Of a stretch of 64,000 bases of DNA, positions 57,680 through 64,000 are shown piece after piece (positions within the stretch are counted from its first letter, which is position 1; every line of letters starts with the position of its first letter). Under the pieces are notes generated by a model. It worked only from the letters and a program-made list of their open reading frames with translations, did no database searches and was not told where the DNA came from. The stretch is from Neckera pumila. Lineage: Eukaryota > Streptophyta > Bryopsida > Hypnales > Neckeraceae. A program made the position numbers and the translations under genes. Where the stretch lies: positions 13,966,065-14,030,064 of the forward strand of contig OZ018416.1 in the NCBI GenBank assembly GCA_963969595.1. Direction: 5' to 3'.

Positions 57680-58865
57680 AATGATGTTTACTATGAATTT
57701 GGACCATGTCGGTTCATCAAAATTCTAATGTGATTCTTTTTTACTCTAGGTTCTAACTTTTGACTTCTTAGGTAATTGTTATTTATTGTGATTTTTGACC
57801 GTGTTGATTCATCAAAATTCTACATAATTTGTTTTTATTCTAAAGTTTTAATTTATCTCTACTTTTACCTTGTATTTTAATATTCCTAAATTATTTCTAC
57901 TTGATTCCTAAATGGGTAATTTATCCTTTATGATTTTTTTTATCCTTGGTAATAATTTCTCTATTGGTTTTTATTTAACTGGATAAAGGTGGAATTTTGA
58001 CTTTTGTCTTTTGGATTTAATATTTTTCTCTTTTAATGTTTTACTTCAAAGTCTTACGACGATAAAAGCTTCTTACTTTTGACTTTATGGATAATTGTTA
58101 TTTACGGGTGAACTTTGATTGTTGTCCGGTTCATCAAAATTCTTCCGTAATTCTTTTTTATCCTAAAGTTCTAAGTTACTGCTACTTTTACCTTGTAACC
58201 TAATTTTTCCAAAATATTCTAAAAGGACTCTAAAAGATTCCTTAAAAGATTCCTAAAAGATTCCTCTCGGTAACTTTATTTTTTACGGCTATTTTTCTGC
58301 TAGGAGTAAATTCTAGTAATTTGTCCTTAATTGCGGAATTTTTTTTGTGTAACTGCTATAGTAATTTTCTAATAGTTCTTTGTAAATTTATATTGGGTTT
58401 TTTTCCTAATTTCCTATAATGATTCGAATTTCACTAACAATTCAAAAAGTTTAACATCTAATCTACTAACTTGGGAAAAATACAAGAAATAGAATAATCA
58501 GTAAAAAATAATTAGTGACTAACCTGAACGTTGTTGCTTTCCTCATTGTACAATGCCACCCATTGGTCAATCGCACACTCCAACTCCATCTTTCGTGTTT
58601 GGCGTTTTGACGTTTGCTTTTTCACAACCTTTTAATGGATTTAGAAATCCCAATTTCTTTTTCCAAGTATTTTCTTTTTCTTTTCTTTCTTTCCTAGATA
58701 TTTCCTAGGAAATTAATCTAATCAAATCTAATACTGACTTTTGGAGATATTTTGCGAGAATAAAATCTAACAAAATCTAATACCAACTTTTGGCTAATTC
58801 CTTTGGAAACAAACGAGGTCTCGAAACAAAGTTTCTCTAACCTTTTCTAACTAATAACTAACTTG
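57680..58865 (-). repeat. Dispersed repeat D (inverted relative of repeat C)
   Basis: Matches 35931-37860 on the opposite strand but lacks the TTAA-family insertion. It keeps the uninterrupted target TTAA at 58632-58635. It contains three diverged ~100-bp units centred on GGTTCATCAAAATTCT or GATTCATCAAAATTCT (57711, 57806, 58128). Confidence 0.75.
58524..58589 (-). CDS. Conserved short exon in repeat D
   Basis: Minus strand, ATG at 58589-58587 to CAG|GTTAGT at 58524/58523, 22 codons (MELECAIDQWVALYNEES...). Same length and phase as the exon in repeat C at 37216-37281. Confidence 0.4.
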
Positions 58866-60664
58866 AGAATATTTGGAGATCCAATATTCTTCCTTTTTGT
58901 TGTTTTCCTTTTGTCTTCTAATCTAAATGCTAATTATAACTACCAAAGTCAAACTATTCTATATGGGTGGTTCTAATCACTAACCTTCCTTTCTTCTTCT
59001 CTCTTCAAATACTAAGTCCTAATTGTTGTCTTAGTTCCCATTGTTTGCTTGGAAGTTTTGTTTGTTTGAAGTTTCCAAAGTTTGAAACTGACTTGAGAAT
59101 GAGCTGGTTAAGTTTGGAAACGAACTGCTGGCTACTTCTCTGGTCCTTGTGTGTAAAGCTGAATTTTAGCTACTGGAAGCTCTGACATTTTCAAGCTAAA
59201 CAAAATCTCAAATTTTGTGGAAATCTGACATTTTCAAGCAAAAGACTTGCTGGAGCTTTGATGTGATCTGGTCCTTTGTGTAAATCTAAAATTTTGATGT
59301 AATTGAGTAACTGCTGGGTAGTACTGGATGACTCTAAGCCACTGGTCCTTGCAAAAATCTGAATTTTGGAGCTTACCTCCTCAAGCTAAATTACTCACCA
59401 AACTCTCTCTGCAGTATTCTAATTTTCTATGGGTTGGATAAGTTTAACACTAGGAATTTTCTGTCAAAGCTCAGGGTCTGAGAAGCTAAGCTTGGTGTTC
59501 AAAAATTACGAAATAAAACCAAAAGAGGGCCTGAGGCATCATCCCCTGGTTTTAGTCTTTTGATATGATATGTATGTGACCAAATTTGGTCGTCCAAACC
59601 TGTCAGCAAGGTGCTGTCAAGCAGCTGGCATGTAGCCTCTGTCAGTTCGCAGTGAGTAACCAATGAGTGAGGCTCGAGGCCCTACCGGGTATCAGAAGGC
59701 CGGGTCTCAATCCTGCGGGGTCTTTGGAGGCCCTATCGGGGTCCTTGGAAGCTCTGGCGGGGTCCTTAGAGGCCCTGTCGGGGGACTTTGGGACTGATTT
59801 GAACTTGGCCTGATGGGTACTAAACTTTGTTTTTTCTCTAAAAATCTCACAAACTTAAAATATTATGGCCGTTGCTCGCCATTATGGGTCTCCCTTTGAG
59901 AACCCCTTAATCCAAATTTTAAAGACGGAAAATTCTAACTAAGTGCAAAGCTTTGGCGTCCAAGAGGGATAGGGGTTAAACTTCTAGACAAGTTTTGGGA
60001 AGGAAATTCTAAATGAAATAAAAACTACATCTAGGGCGATAGCTTCGCCATATTAGAGGGGTTAACCTCAACGTATGGATAATTTTGACAAAGGAACTTG
60101 GTTTATTTTAAAAGAAACTAAGTCCAGGGCAATAGCTTTGCCGTATTAGAGGGGTTAACTTCAATTTCTGGACAGCTTGACAAAGGAATTCTTAACGGCA
60201 AGAGTTTGGTTCCAACCCAAACTTCTCCAAAACACTTATGACTCTTCTACAAACAATGTTTTCAAACGTCAAGGCTCTAGGGGGATGTTCTATGACATGA
60301 GTCAAGATATCCCACACAAGGAGCTTGGTTTGAAGGGGTTAGAAACCACATTTTTTCTAAACATCAACAAAAAAGAAACATACAAGCAAATAACTTCAAT
60401 TCTAGTACGTGTAAGTAAATAAGCAATTCAAAGGGATCCCAATGTCCTTTGAAAGAGCTCAAAATACAAGAGAATGTTTGATAAAAGTCAAGGAGAAAAG
60501 CTCCAAATGTATTAACCAAATGTTTGGCGGAAAATCGCCAATTCCAACAATGCGGCCGCGTTTTGGCCAAAGCTTTACGAAAAATAAAAGGGTTGTGAAG
60601 TGAGGGGAGGGGGAGGCCTTATATATTCGCTCAAGGCCCCCAATTTCCTAATTCTACTTCCTAG
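58866..60664. other. Downstream part of LTR copy B with local tandem repeats
   Basis: Includes a GC-rich array of 21-bp units GGGGTCCTTGGAGGCCCTATC-like (about 59719-59790), and three ~92-bp units (about 59940-60200) each with GGCGATAGCTTCGCC-type hairpins and AGAGGGGTTAA. A minus-strand TATA box (GAATATATAAGG, about 60630) lies just before the segment shared with copy A ends. Confidence 0.55.
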
Positions 60665-61867
60665 GTAATTTCAAGTTTACTAACTAAAATTCTACACTAC
60701 TACTGTGATCACTCTAACTTTTGGAGAAATGTTCCAAATTCTAAATCAATTGCGCCATTGTCTTCAGAAGACCCAAATTAGTCCAAGGAATCCCTTATCT
60801 CCTATGTCCAAGCTGTTTTGTATGTAAAAACCAACGTTTAACATATCACTAAAAAGGGTAAAAATCCAATTGTTGGAGATAATTTTGTTTTCAAGTTTTG
60901 ACTGGCCAAGGTTGTTGAAGAGGTTCAAGATAGTAAGAAAAGAGTCCAAGTTTATTCCAATCAAAATTCGGGAGCTCCTGGTGTGTAGATCAACTTAACA
61001 AATGTTTAAAAAAATCCGTTAAAAACCCGTTAAAAATCTGTTAGCGCCACCAGTTTTGGTACTTGTTGGACTCGAAATGTAATAGAAGTTGGTCGAGCGC
61101 CTTATTAGCACTAAACATTCTATCCTAATTTTTAGTGAGATTTTATTGCCACTTTGGGATTTTCTAGGAATTTTCCAATGCGTAAAAATACGGTTGACTT
61201 TCCAGGGAATCATTTCTGCAGTTTGAAAAATTACAAATTTTTTGGGCAACTTCTAGGAAGTTTCCAAGTGCCATGTGCAAACTTACAACTTCCCTTGTAC
61301 TAATCAAAGGATTGTTTAATTTAATTCCTTCCAGTTTAATTTTCACCCGGGGGAGGAATCATTCTGGATATAAGGTTAACTCTTTCCCGGAGGGGGGAAT
61401 CATTCTTGGTCAAGGGAATCAAGCCATCCAAGTTCATCGTTACGCTCCTAGTAGGTTTTTTGGTCAAAACCTCTGTTCTTCGCTCGTGGATTGCTTGTAA
61501 TCCTCGTTTATGGTTTTACCTACACTGTCATATGACTTCTTTTCCATCCTCTATTTTCTATCCTAAGTATTTCACATGCCCTTCAAAAGTCTATTTTTAG
61601 GTGGTTTTGTGGTTTGGCTATCAAGCTTAATACCACCTGAACTGTCAAATGTTCTCTCAAATGCTTAAATAAACTTAATATTAGCTCATAGTAGCAATTA
61701 GAGTGGTTCCAGGCTTTTTGGTTAAATCATATTTCATTTGTAGGGATTTCCTCCAAATGTCATGTGAACATACTTATACTATCTTTTTAACCCTAATTAA
61801 CCGTAAATGTGAGCAAAATGCTAAAAAAAAAAATTCGGAGGTTCAAGTGCTAACTTGGAGGCTCACA
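60665..61867 (-). repeat. LTR-like segment, copy B
   Basis: Reading on the minus strand from 61867 it begins TGTGAGCCTCCAAGTTAGCA and aligns with 29498-30705 over its length. Its outer end directly adjoins the BTB/POZ remnant. Confidence 0.6.
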
Positions 61868-62779
61868 CTATAGAGATTGCTTTTCCCAGATGTACTCGTA
61901 CCATAAGGAGATTTGAAGCGTGGAATATAGGCTGGCGCTCTTGAAAGCCGCCTCCCAAATTGAGTATCGTGACTTGATGGATTCTATTTTGTAATATCTC
62001 TTGGCAATGGCTTGGTCAGACAAGGATGAGATTATGATCTGGGAACACTCGTGTTCTCCAGATTTTCCTCGGAATTGTGCTGAAGACCTGGTTGTTTGGT
62101 TAGGGTTGGACAAAGAGGAAGAGGAGTCTAGGAAGAACATGTACGATACGATTCAAAAGACTTTAAGTTTTGAGGCTTTCGGCACTAGCTCTAGGGACTT
62201 CATTGAGTGCTTATTGGAAGGCATTAGATCTGAGATGTCTTTAAGTTTTGCAAAGATTGTGATCAATATCATTATTAAAGCCGCGATGGAAAAGTTGGAG
62301 AAATTCTCATTATTTATTAAACGTGATGTCAATGGATTGAACTGGATATTGACGGTTTTGTTAGATGCAAGCATGGCTAAGGAAGTAGTTGAATGTCTCG
62401 TGCATATAAAATCGATTCCCGAAGTCCAAATACCAGTCGATAGTCGTGATGAACATTGTTATACTTTGGTTATTAAAATGAGGGAAGTTGTCATTTGAAT
62501 ATGTCAAGAGGTGGCTTCTAGACGACTGCCCTTGAGAACAGCTGAACAAGTTGCGTTCTTCAAGAATTGGCTCCAATTTCTCATGAAATTTGCTCAGGCC
62601 AATTGGGGTGAAGCCATAAAAAATTTATTTTTGACTTTGCCCTCCAAGGTGCAGATTGAGTACGTTAATGGGCATACGCTAGATTTTAAGTTTTTTATGG
62701 ATCCAAGCACTCTTGCGAAGCTTGTGAAGAAGACTTTAATAGCCCCAGAAGGGACAAAGAGTGGTCCAAGTCTAGAAGG
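61868..62779 (+). pseudogene. BTB/POZ protein (At3g05675-like) pseudogene, 5'-truncated
   Basis: Reading in one frame from the LTR border: MYSYHKEI, stop, SVEYRLALLKAASQIEYRDL, MDSIL, stop (TAA 61992-61994), YLLAMAWSDKDE, then an open 160-codon stretch with NGLNWILTVLLDASMAKEVV. An in-frame TGA (62496-62498) follows, then FFKNWLQFL and FLTLPSKVQ. These segments follow the order of the region after the BTB domain in the plant At3g05675/At1g63850-type BTB/POZ family (LLKVA, YLEAVPWSEDEE, MQWIVDILID, LTLP). A good donor AGAAG|GTAAGA ends the exon at 62779. The BTB domain itself is missing, cut off at the LTR-like element. Three in-frame stops show it is dead. Confidence 0.65.
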
Positions 62780-63738
62780 TAAGAACATTTGCCCAGCTAT
62801 GAGCTTGTTGGCATTGTTGCACGGTTGCCTTATATATTACTTGGATTGGTTAACCCTACTTGATGTTTGGTGATTGTTGCGTTAGACAAAGCATGTTCAA
62901 TGTCTTACTAGACATGTATTGAATATGCTAGAATGTCTTCAAATGTCTTCAAATGTCTTCAAATGTTGTGGAATATTTGTGACAAAGTATTTTAGGAATA
63001 CTTTCAAATAATCTCAGATATGATAGTGTGACAAAGGGTCAAGGTTTGCTAGACAATACTGGATGTTGTGTCAATGTATTTGTCTCGGAAGACATCCTAC
63101 CTTGTATTGTTGTGTGACCCATCTTGCCCTTAAGCTCTAAGGGAAGCTTCAATTGTCACAAAACCTCCTTTCCTAGTTGTGTCTGATGCCTAATTTTCTA
63201 TTGTGGACCTTCTTCCAAGTTGTTTTGAAGACAATAGTGCGGAATGGAAAGCCTGAGATGATTTTGTGTCAAATTTGATAGGGCCCTCAAGGCAGCAGCA
63301 AGGTAGAGGAGACAAAGTTGAAGATGAAGAGAGAAGGTCTTTTGTAAATAATGAGATTGGGCTCCATATTGTGAAAAAGAAGAGAAGGCGTAGTTGATAC
63401 TGCTGAAGCCAATGACTCTTCTTTTTAATACCGGAATCATAGGACCAAACTTTATCTTAGTTTGTGAATCAGTGATTTTGGTTGCGATCGGCTTGTTGTT
63501 GTCACGAGTGAACTTTGTTTTGATAATCCATTTGGGGGTAGTTTTTAGTGTTATAGAATTTTAGGGTTTAGGCTAATCCATCCATTTATCTTCAATGTTT
63601 TGTAGTTTTGCATTCTATTGGCAAGCTTGAAGATCCTATTTTTGTCGATGTCATGTGGCTTGTATTAGTTGTATGTCTCAAAGTAGTAGGAAGAGGTAGT
63701 TCAATTTCTTTTAACCATGGCACAAAGAATTGCCTCAC
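62780..63738. other. Intergenic DNA after the BTB pseudogene
   Basis: Contains three tandem TGTCTTCAAA decamers (62934-62965). The plus strand at 63285-63340 encodes a short Lys/Glu-rich stretch but with stops. Nothing else recognised. Confidence 0.4.
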
Positions 63739-64000
63739 TTAATCCTATAAGGACACCGTGGATACTAAGTGTCCAATGGATGACAGAGAATCCTTATATA
63801 TAGGACTTGTATAAACTGATAGGACTTCAATGTCTGTGTAGGACAGAAGTGCAGATTTTCATCTTTGTAATTTTGTGGGTGATTGCAAGAATCACCTAGC
63901 CTGTCAATTTTGTTGCATTTGGCTGATTTTTTTGGGAGTACTTTAAAATTAGAAAAATAATTTTTAAAAGTTTCCAAAAATATGACTAATGTTACACCTT
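63739..64000 (+). mobile_element. Second TTAA family, copy truncated by the window end
   Basis: Starts TTAATCCTATAAGGACACCG and shares TGGATGACAGAGAATCC and GGACAGAAGTGCA with 28017-28246. The right end is not visible. Confidence 0.65.

Noticed and set aside
1..64000. tRNA, rRNA or other structured RNA genes
   Set aside because: I looked for tRNA arms and rRNA-like conserved blocks by eye and saw none; a covariance-model search would be needed to exclude them.

Overview
This is an AT-rich nuclear window from a land plant. The evidence is spliceosomal GT-AG introns with TATA boxes, plant-type F-box and BTB/POZ genes, a Cwc25-like (CIR_N) fragment, Ty1/copia and Ty3/gypsy-type remnants, and plant MITE families (CACTA, PIF/Harbinger-like, hAT-like, MULE). 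The style of the large Mutator-like transposase (GCM-like zinc cluster, DDE core, SWIM finger) suggests a seedless plant such as a bryophyte, lycophyte or fern, but I cannot name the species. Only one long intact host-type gene is visible, an F-box/kelch-like protein at 46122-47876. Almost everything else is mobile DNA or gene debris.

Centrepiece (9882-21745): a single 11.86-kb Mutator-like element (MULE). It has degenerate long terminal inverted repeats rich in GTGAGC/GAGCCT motifs and a perfect 10-bp target-site duplication (TTCATTTAGG). It carries two divergent genes. On the minus strand is a decayed transposase (14018 to 10400), with zinc cluster, DDE core, one 86-bp intron and a SWIM finger, broken by three in-frame stops and one frameshift. 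On the plus strand is a multi-exon gene (about 15593-21046, perhaps from 14697) whose conceptual product joins a ParB/sulfiredoxin-like domain (DGNHR motif) to a C-terminal DNA N6/N4-methyltransferase-like domain (DMTASTGSS motif I and a degenerate DLIIADYPDGF motif IV). Its first certain intron holds a 12-unit, 96-97-bp minisatellite with a palindromic GCCGTTAACGGC in most units. A eukaryotic DNA transposon carrying a ParB-methyltransferase-type gene is the most unusual system in the window.

Rest of the layout: nine copies of a ~0.92-kb non-coding family with TTAA-CCCCTAAAGG ends (three subfamilies) are spread over 374-44579. One copy (36243-37172) has its empty TTAA target preserved in a paralogous repeat at 58632-58635, so TTAA duplication is demonstrated inside the window; this is the signature of piggyBac-type transposition. 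A second TTAA-ended family of about 230 bp (27558, 28017, 41256, 63739 and a diverged copy near 43428) may be related. Region 29498-38150 holds a degraded gypsy-like retroelement (LTR-like segment, an extra ORF, broken gag). An inverted relative at 57680-61867 abuts and truncates a BTB/POZ pseudogene (61868-62779). Smaller elements include a hAT-like MITE nested in the first TTAA copy, a 160-bp CACTA-type foldback, a Harbinger-like MITE, several foldback repeats with ~100-450-bp arms, and an antisense copia RNase-H fragment beside an F-box fragment (53639-54142).

All coordinates of degenerate repeats are by eye and may be off by some bases. Gene models in decayed elements are reconstructions of exon boundaries, not expressed-gene evidence.
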